Source of the DNA: Pseudoalteromonas luteoviolacea NCIMB 1942
GTDB lineage: Bacteria > Pseudomonadota > Gammaproteobacteria > Enterobacterales > Alteromonadaceae
DNA: 64,000 nt
Direction: 5' to 3'
Assembly (NCBI RefSeq): GCF_001625595.1
Contig: NZ_AUXT01000057.1
Span: 30,891-94,890 of the forward strand
Positions within the stretch are counted from its first letter, which is position 1, and each line of letters starts with the position of its first letter. Under the pieces are notes generated by a model. It was not told the origin of the DNA. It was given only the letters and a program-made list of their open reading frames with translations, and made no database searches. The translations under genes and the position numbers were made by a program. Positions 20,949-29,771 of this stretch are shown one piece after another.

Positions 20949-21193
20949 GCCTGCTCCATAAGAGCGGTTACTAAGTTGCCTACAACCCCATTGCGCTCAT
21001 CTAACAGCAGCTCTGGAGCGACAGGAAGAGAAAAGTGTGTCTCAATGCCCATTGTTAGCGTCAGTATCTCGAAAGAGTCTAGCGCACCTTCGGCAACAAA
21101 GTTATATTTTTCGAGTTCCGCGAGTGAGAGAATTACCCCTCGCTCTTCTAGGAATTGCTGAATATACCCCAATAACGCTTCTTTGCTTGCCAT
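20945..21193 (-). CDS. Acyl carrier protein
   Basis: A small acidic helical protein of 82 residues with the phosphopantetheine attachment motif GALDSFEIL, S40 being the attachment serine. I start it at ATG 21193, which overlaps the pseI stop as TAATG; a longer frame would begin inside pseI. It is coupled at both ends, to pseI in front and to the PseG-GNAT gene behind, so it belongs to the pseudaminic-acid operon and not to fatty-acid synthesis. It probably carries the acyl group loaded by the ligase gene downstream. Confidence 0.85.
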   Translation of the reverse strand: MASKEALLGYIQQFLEERGVILSLAELEKYNFVAEGALDSFEILTLTMGIETHFSLPVAPELLLDERNGVVGNLVTALMEQA

Positions 21194-22233
21194 TATTGCA
21201 AATCCTCCCAGCTTAGTTGCGTGCCACATTTCAATGGCTTGTTCACTCGCCTCCCGACAAGTCTTGGTAGCTCTTTCGGCATAATTTCTCCGCCGCCGGG
21301 CCTCATTTGCCTTAAATGCGCAGCAGTCAGTATCTCATTTGCTTTAATATCTTTTACTATATATACACATCTGCGTGCTTTTGAGGGCTCTGTAGGGTAA
21401 TTGACAGTCCCCATCGCTTTTTCAATTTGACGTACTCCATGAACCAATGCCTCTAATTCATTGGGCGTCATAGAAAAAAAGCTATCTGCGGTATTATCTT
21501 TTTTATCTAAAACAAAATGTTTTTCAATCATGCAAGCACCAACGGCAACTGATGCCAAAGGTACATCGTTACCCAATGTGTGATCCGACAGCCCCACAGG
21601 ACAACCAAATGCCTCACGCATATGTGGAATTGTTCGCAAGTTAATCGACTCAGCTGGTGCGGGATAGGTGCTAGTACATTTCATTAATGCCAGCTCTTCA
21701 ACGCCTGCATCATGCGCCACCTTAACAGCGTCGGCAATTTCAGTCAGAGTCGCGCCACCTGTTGACATAATGACTGGCTTTTTCGTTGCAGCTACATCTC
21801 GAATTAGCTGATGATCTATCAACTCTGGAGACGCAATTTTATAGGCTGGTGCATCAAACTGCTGCAATAAATCTACGGCCGATTTATCAAATGGCGATGA
21901 GAAACACGTTAACCCTAACTTGGCTGAAAGCTCAAACAGCTCCGCGTGGAAATCCCAAGGCATGTATGCTCCTTTATAAAGGTCGTACAAATATTGCCCT
22001 TGCCAAGGACCTGTTGCCTCAAAGTGCGGCAGCTTGCAATCCATGGTTAATGTATCAGCGGTGTAAGTCTGAAGTTTTATTGCGTCTGCCCCAGCTTCTT
22101 TCGCTGCGTGAACAAGCTCTTTGGCTTTACTGAGGGACTGACCATGGTTAGCTGACATTTCAGCGATAATGTAGCAAGATGAGTCGTGTCCAACTTCCTT
22201 GCCATCAATCTGAAATTGAGATTTAAATTTCAC
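21193..22233 (-). CDS. pseI: Pseudaminic acid synthase PseI
   Basis: PseI condenses the free 6-deoxy-altrose-type sugar with phosphoenolpyruvate to give pseudaminic acid. The protein has the NeuB/PseI TIM barrel (IAEMSANHGQSLSKAKELVHAAKEAGADAIKLQ split over residues about 15-50), the PseI-type segment YKGAYMPWDFH, the metal and substrate histidines in GLSDHTLG and MIEKHF, and a C-terminal SAF domain (HLRQMRPGGG). I prefer GTG 22233, with AAGAGA upstream (346 residues), over ATG 22260, which lacks a ribosome site. It leads the minus-strand half of the pse genes. Confidence 0.92.
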   Translation of the reverse strand: MKFKSQFQIDGKEVGHDSSCYIIAEMSANHGQSLSKAKELVHAAKEAGADAIKLQTYTADTLTMDCKLPHFEATGPWQGQYLYDLYKGAYMPWDFHAELFELSAKLGLTCFSSPFDKSAVDLLQQFDAPAYKIASPELIDHQLIRDVAATKKPVIMSTGGATLTEIADAVKVAHDAGVEELALMKCTSTYPAPAESINLRTIPHMREAFGCPVGLSDHTLGNDVPLASVAVGACMIEKHFVLDKKDNTADSFFSMTPNELEALVHGVRQIEKAMGTVNYPTEPSKARRCVYIVKDIKANEILTAAHLRQMRPGGGEIMPKELPRLVGRRVNKPLKCGTQLSWEDLQ

Positions 22234-22378
22234 AACGTTCTCTTCTTTTGTTAGACGCATTACACAAACTGCAAAGCAATTATCGCGCCGATAATTCACA
22301 TCCGGACAAAAACCGCCCAATGCCAATAAACTCAACGCACACAATCATTTATTTATTCTGTATTTGAGTGTAATGATT

Positions 22379-22387
22379 TGCTATATT
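22379..22387 (+). promoter_or_regulatory. Possible extended -10 promoter of the long plus-strand operon
   Basis: TGCTATATT matches an extended -10 element (TGN then TATAAT with one mismatch). No good -35 lies 17 bases upstream. It would start RNA about 25 bases before ATG 22419 and lies in the 185-base gap between the divergent pseI and the SpsF-type gene. Confidence 0.35.
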
Positions 22388-22418
22388 GAACGCAATTATA
22401 ATGATAACAACGACTTCG

Positions 22419-23144
22419 ATGGAAAACGTTCAAATCATCATTCAGGCCAGAATGACTTCTACGCGCTTACCCGGAAAAGTGCTTATGCCTCTGTGTAATT
22501 CAACCGTGTTAGAGGTCATGCTAGAGAGGCTAAAAAAATTCAAATCGCAAATAATCATTGCGACCACAAATGATGGCTCTGAGAGCCCGATTGTCGCGCT
22601 CTGCCAAAAGAAAAATATTAAATACTATCAAGGTAGTACCGATGATGTGTTAGCACGTTATTATGAGGCTGCAGTTTGCTTTGGTGCCACCTCAAATACC
22701 ACGGTTGTTCGGCTTACTAGCGACTGCCCTCTGATCGATGCCGAACTAACACAGCAAGTTATCGAAAAACACCTTCATTCAGGCTTCGATATCGTTAATC
22801 TTGGCCCGCACAGTGGCTATCCAAGAGGATTAGACTGCACTGCATTCTCATTCAGCCTACTTGAAAAGACCCACCAGCTTGCAACAAGCAAAGCGGACAG
22901 AGAACATGTCACACTGGGCATGGCTAAATTTAGCTCGATTGCCACTTTTTCATTCGCGGAAGGTGAATCGTTAGAACATTGGCGACTGACTTTAGATGAA
23001 CCCGATGATTACACCGCAATCAAAGCAATTTACGCACATTTTGGTAATAAACTCGATTTTTCCTATCCTGAGCTGAAAAAACAATTAAAGGAAAAGCCCG
23101 CGCTTACCGATATAAATAAACATGTAAATCAAAAAACTGTTTAG
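22419..23144 (+). CDS. SpsF-type cytidylyltransferase-like protein (candidate CMP-pseudaminic acid synthetase)
   Basis: A nucleotidyltransferase-fold protein of 241 residues. It has the SpsF/COG1861 signature IIIQARMTSTRLPGKVLMPL, the metal-binding region RLTSDCPLID and the later segment SGYPRGLDCTAFS. This family is related to acylneuraminate cytidylyltransferases. It is the only candidate seen here to activate the PseI product with CTP, since no PseF with its own N-terminal signature is present. I choose ATG 22419; in-frame starts at 22401 and 22386 lack ribosome sites and the first may precede the transcript. Function as CMP-Pse synthetase is inferred. Confidence 0.75.
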   Translation: MENVQIIIQARMTSTRLPGKVLMPLCNSTVLEVMLERLKKFKSQIIIATTNDGSESPIVALCQKKNIKYYQGSTDDVLARYYEAAVCFGATSNTTVVRLTSDCPLIDAELTQQVIEKHLHSGFDIVNLGPHSGYPRGLDCTAFSFSLLEKTHQLATSKADREHVTLGMAKFSSIATFSFAEGESLEHWRLTLDEPDDYTAIKAIYAHFGNKLDFSYPELKKQLKEKPALTDINKHVNQKTV

Positions 23145-23152
23145 GGGAACCA

Positions 23153-24229
23153 ATGGAATACATTATTTATGGCGCCGGAGGAAATGGTAAAGCTATTTTC
23201 GACGCTATGTCTAAACAGGGAGATAAAGTTTTATTTTTCGTTGATTTGTACTCAAATGAAAAAGATTACAAAGGGGTCCCGATTTTTAAGCCAGATGAAG
23301 TCTCACCGAGTGAGCACCCTGTGCTTATTTCGCTTTCGTGCTTAAGCCATGTTGTAAAAGCACAAATGATTGAAAAGGGCTTTCAAAATTGCTACGACCT
23401 TAATGAGGTCATGTCCGAGTTTAGCCATATTTTCAACCATTTTTACGATGAAGATCATAAGCAAACATTGCAGCAAAGTGAAATTCAGTACGCCGAACAA
23501 TTAAACGCATTACATACTAAACTCGCCAATGCTCAGAGCAAAGACTGCCTTGCGAGAATTAGGGCGTTTAGACAAAAGCCAAGCCACACAACCTATCTCA
23601 AAAATGACTGGGAAACGCAATACTTTCCTAAGGAGTTAATGAGTAAAGGCTTGATTAAATCGCCACTTAAAATGATTGATTGTGGCGCGTTTAATGGCGA
23701 CACACTGCAACTAGCTGTAAACATTACAAAAAAATACCATATAAAATTTGACAGTATTGTCTGCTTTGAACCAGACCCAAAGAACTATGGCAAGCTGCAA
23801 AGCCGCTTAAGAGATACAAATACTCAATACCCACGAGTGTTCACACAGCCTGCGGGCGTATGGTCTAAAAACACCCGGTTAGGCTTCAGTTCTTGTGGCG
23901 ATCAAAGCAAAATTATCGAAGACACCACGTCTGAATGTAATAGCTTGCAAGTCGCAAAAATAGACGATATCTGTTTTGGGCTTTCCCCAAATTACATCAA
24001 GATGGATGTAGAAGGGGCTGAAATAGAAGCACTTAAAGGTGCTAGTGATATTATTAGGCAGTTTAAGCCCAATCTAGCAATTTCAGTCTATCACGAACCT
24101 GAACATCTATGGCAGATTGCGGAGTTAATTGAACAACTCCACAGTGATTATCAATTTTACTTACATTCACACGGCGATTTTTGTAATGAAATCGTCCTCT
24201 ATGCAATTGCCGAAAAGACCGTAATTTAA
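23153..24229 (+). CDS. FkbM-family methyltransferase with N-terminal Rossmann domain
   Basis: A two-domain protein of 358 residues. Residues 1-95 look like the nucleotide-binding half of PglD-type proteins (YIIYGAGGNGKAIFDAM). Residues about 170-345 are an FkbM methyltransferase, with the SAM loop MIDCGAFNGDTL and the family motif YIKMDVEGAEIEAL. It probably O-methylates a sugar. GGGGA lies just before the start, eight bases after the SpsF-type gene, so they share a transcript. Confidence 0.8.
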   Translation: MEYIIYGAGGNGKAIFDAMSKQGDKVLFFVDLYSNEKDYKGVPIFKPDEVSPSEHPVLISLSCLSHVVKAQMIEKGFQNCYDLNEVMSEFSHIFNHFYDEDHKQTLQQSEIQYAEQLNALHTKLANAQSKDCLARIRAFRQKPSHTTYLKNDWETQYFPKELMSKGLIKSPLKMIDCGAFNGDTLQLAVNITKKYHIKFDSIVCFEPDPKNYGKLQSRLRDTNTQYPRVFTQPAGVWSKNTRLGFSSCGDQSKIIEDTTSECNSLQVAKIDDICFGLSPNYIKMDVEGAEIEALKGASDIIRQFKPNLAISVYHEPEHLWQIAELIEQLHSDYQFYLHSHGDFCNEIVLYAIAEKTVI

Positions 24230-24241
24230 AGTAGAGAAAAT

Positions 24242-25189
24242 ATGACAGACAAAACAATTTTAGTCACCGGTGCAACAGGTTACAAAGGCACCGTACTCGT
24301 ACCTAAGCTTTTGGATAAGGGCTATAAAGTAGTCGCTTTAGACACGCAATGGTTTGGCAATTTTTTACCTGCACACCCCAACCTTACGGTGATAAAAGGG
24401 GATGTAAGAGACACAAACAATGTTGATTTAAACGGTATTGACAGTATTATTCATTTGGCTTCTATTGCTAATGACCCCTGTGGTGATCTCAATCCTAAAC
24501 TAACATGGGAAGTCAGTGCCTTAGCTACAATGCAACTAGCAGACAAAGCTAAAAAGTCTGGAATTAAACAATTTATCTATGCGTCATCAGGCAGTGTATA
24601 CGGTGTAAAAGAAGAAGAGCAAGTGACTGAAGACTTATCTTTGGAGCCTATCTCTGAATACAACAAAACTAAAATGGTTGCTGAGCGTGTATTACTAAGC
24701 TACGCGGATGACATGGCTGTGCAAATTGTCAGACCTGCAACAGTGTGTGGTCTATCAGATCGTATGCGTTTAGATGTCTCTGTCAATATGTTGACGATGC
24801 AAGCGCTTAAAAATAAAAAAATCACCGTTTTCGGTGGTGCACAAGTACGCCCAAATATTCATATCGATGATATTACCGATCTTTACATCTATATGCTTGA
24901 AAATCCAGAAAAGACTTCTGGCATATTTAATGCTGGATTTGAGAATATCTCGATCATGGATATCGCAAAAATGGTACAAAGCAAAGTTAATTGTGAGATT
25001 GAAGTTACGCCGTCTAACGACCCGCGCTGCTACAGAATAAATTCAGATAAGTTATTGGCTACAGGCTTTACACCAAAGAAAAATGTCAGTACCGCTATTA
25101 GCGAGATAATAGATGCATTTGGAAATGGTCAACTTGAAGATCAAGACCGTTTCTACAACCTAAAGTGGATGCAACGAGAAGTACTATGA
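24242..25189 (+). CDS. NAD-dependent sugar epimerase/dehydratase (SDR family)
   Basis: An extended short-chain dehydrogenase of 315 residues acting on a nucleotide sugar. It shows the glycine loop GATGYKG, a serine-rich strand ASSGSVYGV and the catalytic Y-x3-K as YNKTK (about residues 139-143), followed by RPATVCG. The sugar is unknown. It overlaps the GmhA-like gene by four bases (ATGA), linking it to the heptose-like part of the island. Confidence 0.82.
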   Translation: MTDKTILVTGATGYKGTVLVPKLLDKGYKVVALDTQWFGNFLPAHPNLTVIKGDVRDTNNVDLNGIDSIIHLASIANDPCGDLNPKLTWEVSALATMQLADKAKKSGIKQFIYASSGSVYGVKEEEQVTEDLSLEPISEYNKTKMVAERVLLSYADDMAVQIVRPATVCGLSDRMRLDVSVNMLTMQALKNKKITVFGGAQVRPNIHIDDITDLYIYMLENPEKTSGIFNAGFENISIMDIAKMVQSKVNCEIEVTPSNDPRCYRINSDKLLATGFTPKKNVSTAISEIIDAFGNGQLEDQDRFYNLKWMQREVL

Positions 25190-25797
25190 GCAACAAACAA
25201 GGTGCAGTTTCTGAGCTGCAAATAGCACATCCAGCAGAGTCCATTACCGCGGACTATACAACGACATTAAGTCAGGTACTCACTCAACTGGACGGTAAAC
25301 AAGTCGCTCAGCTCGTAGCTACCTTGCTCGATATGAAAGCGCACAACGGCACCTTATTTATCTGCGGAAATGGCGGTTCAGCAGCAAACGCCATTCACCT
25401 TGCTAATGACTTTACTTTTGGTATTCATCCTCAAGGTAACGCCTTAAAAGTTGAGTCCTTGGCCGCCAATAGCTCAGTGCTGACTTGTTTGGGTAATGAT
25501 ATTGGCTATGAAAATATTTTCAGCCATCAGCTCAAAGTCAAAGCAAATAAGCACGATGTACTTTTAGTGTTATCTGGCAGTGGTAATTCAGAAAACATCA
25601 TAAACGCCATTGCACAAGCACAAGCACTCGGTATGACCACCGTTGGGATCTTAGGGTTTAAAGGCGGTAAAGCCAAGCCGATGCTCGATCAGGCTTTTCA
25701 TTTTGATGTACAAGATATGCAAATATCTGAAGATACCCAAGTGATCATCGGGCACATACTTATGAAAGCACTTTATCAGGAACTTAAAGATGTCTGA
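25186..25797 (+). CDS. SIS-domain sugar isomerase, GmhA-like
   Basis: A 203-residue protein of the sedoheptulose-7-phosphate isomerase type: FICGNGGSAANAIHLANDF, a central LTCLGNDIGYENIF, LLVLSGSGNSENIINAI and a C-terminal IIGHILMKALYQEL helix are all GmhA-like. GmhA turns sedoheptulose 7-phosphate into D-glycero-D-manno-heptose 7-phosphate. ATG 25186 overlaps the preceding stop (ATGA). A heptose role is supported by the transketolase pair and the HldE-like gene downstream; a related ketose or aldose phosphate is possible. Confidence 0.82.
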   Translation: MSNKQGAVSELQIAHPAESITADYTTTLSQVLTQLDGKQVAQLVATLLDMKAHNGTLFICGNGGSAANAIHLANDFTFGIHPQGNALKVESLAANSSVLTCLGNDIGYENIFSHQLKVKANKHDVLLVLSGSGNSENIINAIAQAQALGMTTVGILGFKGGKAKPMLDQAFHFDVQDMQISEDTQVIIGHILMKALYQELKDV

Positions 25798-26785
25798 TTC
25801 TCCTATTTTAGTACTTGGTAGCAATTCTTTTTCAGGCGCTTCTTTTTGTGCACATATGCTTGAAAAAGAACAGCATGTCATTGCTGCTAGTCGCTCAGAA
25901 GAGCCACATAATGCCTTGCTCCCTTACCGTTGGGTTGAGCAAAAAAATAACCTTGATTTTCATCAACTTGATTTAAATCATCATCTTGATGAAATCATTG
26001 CTTTGGTTGAAAAGCACAAGGTAAAACATGTATATAACTTTGCAGCACAAAGTATGGTTGGGCAAAGCTGGGATTACCCTGAGCACTGGTTTATGACTAA
26101 CTGCGTGTCTACTGTACAATTACACAACCGCCTGCGACATATTGATCACTTAGACAAGTACATTCATATCTCAACGCCAGAGGTATACGGTAGCTGCGAA
26201 GGGTTAGTGCCTGAACACCGCAATTACAACCCCAGTACCCCTTATGCTGTATCCAGAGCGGCTGCAGATATGAGCTTACATACCTTTTTTGACGTACATA
26301 AATTTCCAGTGTTATATACACGGGCAGCGAATGTGTATGGTGAAGGACAGCAGTTGTATCGCATTATTCCTCGCACCATTTTATTTGCACTACTTGACAA
26401 AACATTACCATTACATGGTGGTGGCCACTCTACCCGCTCATTCATTCATATTGACGATGTATCAGCAGCGACTCACGCAATTGCTCAGCAAGGGCAGCTA
26501 GGTGACATCTATCATATTTCAACCGAGCGCACCATTTCTATCCGCGCACTCGTTGAGCTGATTTGTGACATGCTACAAGTCCCATTTGAGCAAGTATGCC
26601 AAGTAACAGAAGATCGCCTTGGAAAAGATGCAGCATACTTGCTAGATGCGACCAAGTTGCGTGAGCAGCTTAATTGGCAAGACCAAGTGTCACTCGAAAA
26701 TGGACTTGAACGCACCATTAACTGGGTTAAAACACACCTTGATGATTTAAAAAATCTACCTGATTCATATATTCATAAACCGTGA
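25790..26785 (+). CDS. NDP-sugar 4,6-dehydratase/epimerase (SDR family) with YxxxR
   Basis: An extended SDR of 331 residues like GDP-mannose or dTDP-glucose 4,6-dehydratases: a Rossmann loop in VLGSNSFSGASF, FAAQSMVGQSW, STPEVYGS, then the catalytic tyrosine in TPYAVSRAAADM. The usual lysine of Y-x3-K is arginine here. The C-terminal part has RSFIHIDDVSAATHAI. It overlaps the GmhA-like gene by eight bases. It may act on an NDP-heptose. The Lys to Arg change may be natural to its subfamily or may change the activity. Confidence 0.78.
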   Translation: MSDSPILVLGSNSFSGASFCAHMLEKEQHVIAASRSEEPHNALLPYRWVEQKNNLDFHQLDLNHHLDEIIALVEKHKVKHVYNFAAQSMVGQSWDYPEHWFMTNCVSTVQLHNRLRHIDHLDKYIHISTPEVYGSCEGLVPEHRNYNPSTPYAVSRAAADMSLHTFFDVHKFPVLYTRAANVYGEGQQLYRIIPRTILFALLDKTLPLHGGGHSTRSFIHIDDVSAATHAIAQQGQLGDIYHISTERTISIRALVELICDMLQVPFEQVCQVTEDRLGKDAAYLLDATKLREQLNWQDQVSLENGLERTINWVKTHLDDLKNLPDSYIHKP

Positions 26786-26792
26786 GAAAGCT

Positions 26793-27455
26793 ATGCTAGG
26801 ACAAGAAATAGACCTATTAAAAAATTACCCTAAGTCTAAGCGAGACACTAAAGGCCGAGCCAATGTCATTACCGAAGCTGATAGAGAGATTGCTCGTCAG
26901 TATGGAAAAGACTTTTTCGATGGCGACCGCACCTATGGTTATGGTGGTTTTAGTTACTTCTCACGCTTTTGGCAACCTGTTGTACCAGATTTAAAAGCTC
27001 ATTTTGGCTTATCCGCACAAAGCAGCCTGCTAGACGTTGGCTGTGCTAAAGGGTTCATGCTCTACGATTTACAGCAATTAATCCCAGGCATACAGCTACA
27101 AGGCTTAGATATTTCAGAATATGCCCTTGAACATGCAAAAGAAGAAGTAAAAGACATATTGACTCAAGGCAACGCAAAATCCCTGCCCTACGAAAACAAT
27201 AGCTTCGATGTGGTGATGTCAATTAATACCATCCATAACTTGGATGAGCAAGAGTGTGCATTAGCACTGAAGGAAATAGAACGAGTAAGTCGCGGTAAGT
27301 CGTTTATTACTGTAGATGCTTATCGTAACGATGAAGAAAAAGAGCGTATGCTGGAGTGGGCATTAACAGCCAAAACCATCATGCATGTGGATGATTGGAA
27401 GCAATTCTTCCAAGATAACGGCTACACTGGCGATTTCTATTGGTTTATTCCGTAA
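26793..27455 (+). CDS. Class I SAM-dependent methyltransferase
   Basis: A 220-residue methyltransferase with motif I LLDVGCAKGFMLYDL, the acidic residue of motif II in LQGLDISEYALE, and a motif IV-like SFDVVMSINTIHNL. Acceptor unknown; a sugar or sugar nucleotide is likely from the neighbours. It lies seven bases after the dehydratase and eight before the transketolase pair. Confidence 0.8.
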   Translation: MLGQEIDLLKNYPKSKRDTKGRANVITEADREIARQYGKDFFDGDRTYGYGGFSYFSRFWQPVVPDLKAHFGLSAQSSLLDVGCAKGFMLYDLQQLIPGIQLQGLDISEYALEHAKEEVKDILTQGNAKSLPYENNSFDVVMSINTIHNLDEQECALALKEIERVSRGKSFITVDAYRNDEEKERMLEWALTAKTIMHVDDWKQFFQDNGYTGDFYWFIP

Positions 27456-27463
27456 AGTAAATT

Positions 27464-28264
27464 ATGAATCTTGAAAATATAGCGGCAAAAATGAGACACA
27501 CATTGTGTGATGTCTCTAGCCAAACTAAAACCCCCCACCTCGGCAGCTGCTTATCCTGCGTAGACATTCTAGCCACGCTCTACTGGCGCGTTTTAAATAT
27601 TGACCCTAGCATGCCCAATGCAAGTGATCGAGATTACTTCTTACTAGGGAAAGGTCATGCAGCCAGTGCCCTTTATACAGCACTTGCTTACCGTGGTTTT
27701 TTTGACATTCCGGCTCTATACGAGCATGGGCAAACAGGCAGCCAATTTGAAGAGCACCCGGGTATTAACGCGCCTTCTGGTGTTGAAACAGTATCAGGGT
27801 CGTTAGGACACGCACTTTCCCTCGCATCGGGTATGGCGTTGAGCACAAAGCTTCAACAAAAAGAGAATCGTTTTTATGTTTTAATGGGCGATGGCGAGCT
27901 CAATGAAGGCACTGTGTGGGAAGCCGCTATGTTTGCAGCTGGGAAAAAGCTTGATAACTTGGTCGCAATTGTAGATTTCAATAAGCTTCAAGGTACTGGA
28001 GAAAGCTGCGATATCATGCACTTGGAACCATTAGAAGAAAAGTGGCGCGCTTTTGGTTGGTACACCATTCGTATTGATGGTCACGATTTAGACAGCTTGC
28101 AAAATGCCTTTGAACAGGCAAAGCAACGTTCTCAGCCAGTCTGTATTGTGGCGGATACGATTAAAGGTAAAGGCGTATCCTTTATGGAAAATGACAACAA
28201 CTGGCACTACCGAATTCCCAAAGCTGATGAAGTAGATATGGCGAAAAAGGAGCTTGGACTATGA
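27464..28264 (+). CDS. Transketolase-like protein, N-terminal (thiamine-diphosphate) subunit
   Basis: The 266-residue protein corresponds to the first third of transketolase. It has the substrate region HLGSCLSCVDIL, FLLGKGHAASALY, VSGSLGHALSLA, and the thiamine diphosphate/metal motif MGDGELNEGTVWEAA with VDFNKLQ. It overlaps the next gene by four bases, and the two together make a full split transketolase. Placed beside a GmhA-like isomerase, it may make a seven-carbon ketose phosphate for the pathway, though the donor and acceptor are not known. Confidence 0.9.
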   Translation: MNLENIAAKMRHTLCDVSSQTKTPHLGSCLSCVDILATLYWRVLNIDPSMPNASDRDYFLLGKGHAASALYTALAYRGFFDIPALYEHGQTGSQFEEHPGINAPSGVETVSGSLGHALSLASGMALSTKLQQKENRFYVLMGDGELNEGTVWEAAMFAAGKKLDNLVAIVDFNKLQGTGESCDIMHLEPLEEKWRAFGWYTIRIDGHDLDSLQNAFEQAKQRSQPVCIVADTIKGKGVSFMENDNNWHYRIPKADEVDMAKKELGL

Positions 28265-29181
28265 GAAATGCCTTTGCAAGGGTCTTAACTGAACTGGCGA
28301 AAGACGACCAACGTTTGCTTCTTTTTTATGCTGATATCGGTAACAGGCTTTTTAACCCATTAAAAGAATTTGCATCAGATCGTACCATTAATGCAGGTAT
28401 CGCGGAAGCAAATATGGCATCTATGGCAGCAGGTAGTGCCATGATGGGACACAAACCTTTTATATATACCATCACGCCGTTTACCACTGCGCGTAACTTC
28501 GAGCAAATAAAAATTGATATTGCCTATCAAAACCAACCTGTGATCATCGTTGGGACAGGCTCTGGACTATCGTACGCAAATTTGGGTCCAACCCATCATT
28601 CATTTGAAGATATCGCATTGATGCGCTCCCTACCAAACATGAATATTGTTTGCCCAGCGGATGCACAAGAGCTCGAAATTTTAATGCCTCAGCTTATCGA
28701 ACTCAATCAACCTTGTTATTTTAGGATCGGCAAGAAAAACGAGCCAAGTGTTCATGACGCTGAGCCGGCTTTAAAATTTGGTAAGGCACATACAATGGTC
28801 GCTGGGGAAAAAGTTGCTATTTTGGCGACTGGGACTATTATGCCATTGGCACAAGCTCTTCATTCACATTTGACTGCCCTCGGTTTAAATCCCGAATTAG
28901 TGAGCTTTCACACCGTTAAACCGCTTGATACCGTTTATTTAAACCAATCAACTGAACGATTTGACCACCTTATCACCCTTGAAGAACACAATGTAAATGG
29001 CGGGTTTGGTAGCGCAGTATTAGAATACTTATCTGAGCAGGCCCAACAACCCAGAGTTCATCGCTTCGGTATTCCTGATAGATTTATTGATCAAGTTCAC
29101 TCACCAGAAGATGCACGTGTTAAGGCTAGATTGACCGTTGCAGATATTGCACAGACGCTGGCCAAAAGAGGCGTACTATGA
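28261..29181 (+). CDS. Transketolase-like protein, C-terminal (pyrimidine-binding) subunit
   Basis: The 306-residue partner of the preceding gene. The pyrimidine-binding domain has NAGIAEANMASMAAGSAMMG with the catalytic-type glutamate, and GLSYANLGPTHHSFEDIALMRSLPN. The C-terminal domain starts near KVAILATGTIMPLA. The order and ATGA overlap with the N-terminal subunit show they work as one enzyme. It also overlaps the HAD gene by four bases. Confidence 0.9.
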   Translation: MRNAFARVLTELAKDDQRLLLFYADIGNRLFNPLKEFASDRTINAGIAEANMASMAAGSAMMGHKPFIYTITPFTTARNFEQIKIDIAYQNQPVIIVGTGSGLSYANLGPTHHSFEDIALMRSLPNMNIVCPADAQELEILMPQLIELNQPCYFRIGKKNEPSVHDAEPALKFGKAHTMVAGEKVAILATGTIMPLAQALHSHLTALGLNPELVSFHTVKPLDTVYLNQSTERFDHLITLEEHNVNGGFGSAVLEYLSEQAQQPRVHRFGIPDRFIDQVHSPEDARVKARLTVADIAQTLAKRGVL

Positions 29182-29771
29182 TTATCGGCATCGATTTTGA
29201 CAATACAATAGCTGACTATACTGGCGTTTTTTATCGTGTGGCGCGAGAACTTGAATGGATACCCACAGAGATTGGTCAAAGTAAATCACAGGTGAAAGAG
29301 TATTTTATCTCTCAAGATCAAGAGCCTAAATGGACAGAACTACAAGGTATCGTTTACGGTAAAGAGATCAATCAAGCTAAGCCATATAATCACACATTGA
29401 GTAGTTTGAAAACACTGAAAAAACAGGGTCATACTCTTTATCTTGTGTCTCATAAAACGCGCTACCCCATTATCGGTGATAAAGTAGATTTTCATCAAGC
29501 GGCAAAAACATGGTTAAAACACAATGGTTTTGTGGGCACTAGTGACGCTCCATTTGATGAATCATCATTGTTTTTCAACGCGACATTAGATGAAAAAGTA
29601 AACAAAATAAGCCAGCTAAATTGCGATGCTTTCGTGGATGATTTAGAAAAGGTACTCACCCATTCTAACTTTCCCCAAAACTGTAAACGCATACTTTTTC
29701 AACCCGGTATGGCGCAACTTGAGCGCAACCAAGCAACAAACTGGCGTGAGGTCACTTCACTACTATGCTAA
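29178..29771 (+). CDS. HAD-superfamily hydrolase
   Basis: A 197-residue protein with HAD motif I at the very start (IIGIDFDNTIADYTG, nucleophile D6), a serine/threonine motif II region (LYLVSHKTR), and a motif IV-like DAFVDDLEKVL. It may be a sugar-phosphate phosphatase, a role played by GmhB in heptose pathways, but it is not clearly GmhB. It overlaps both neighbours by a few bases. Confidence 0.75.
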   Translation: MIIGIDFDNTIADYTGVFYRVARELEWIPTEIGQSKSQVKEYFISQDQEPKWTELQGIVYGKEINQAKPYNHTLSSLKTLKKQGHTLYLVSHKTRYPIIGDKVDFHQAAKTWLKHNGFVGTSDAPFDESSLFFNATLDEKVNKISQLNCDAFVDDLEKVLTHSNFPQNCKRILFQPGMAQLERNQATNWREVTSLLC

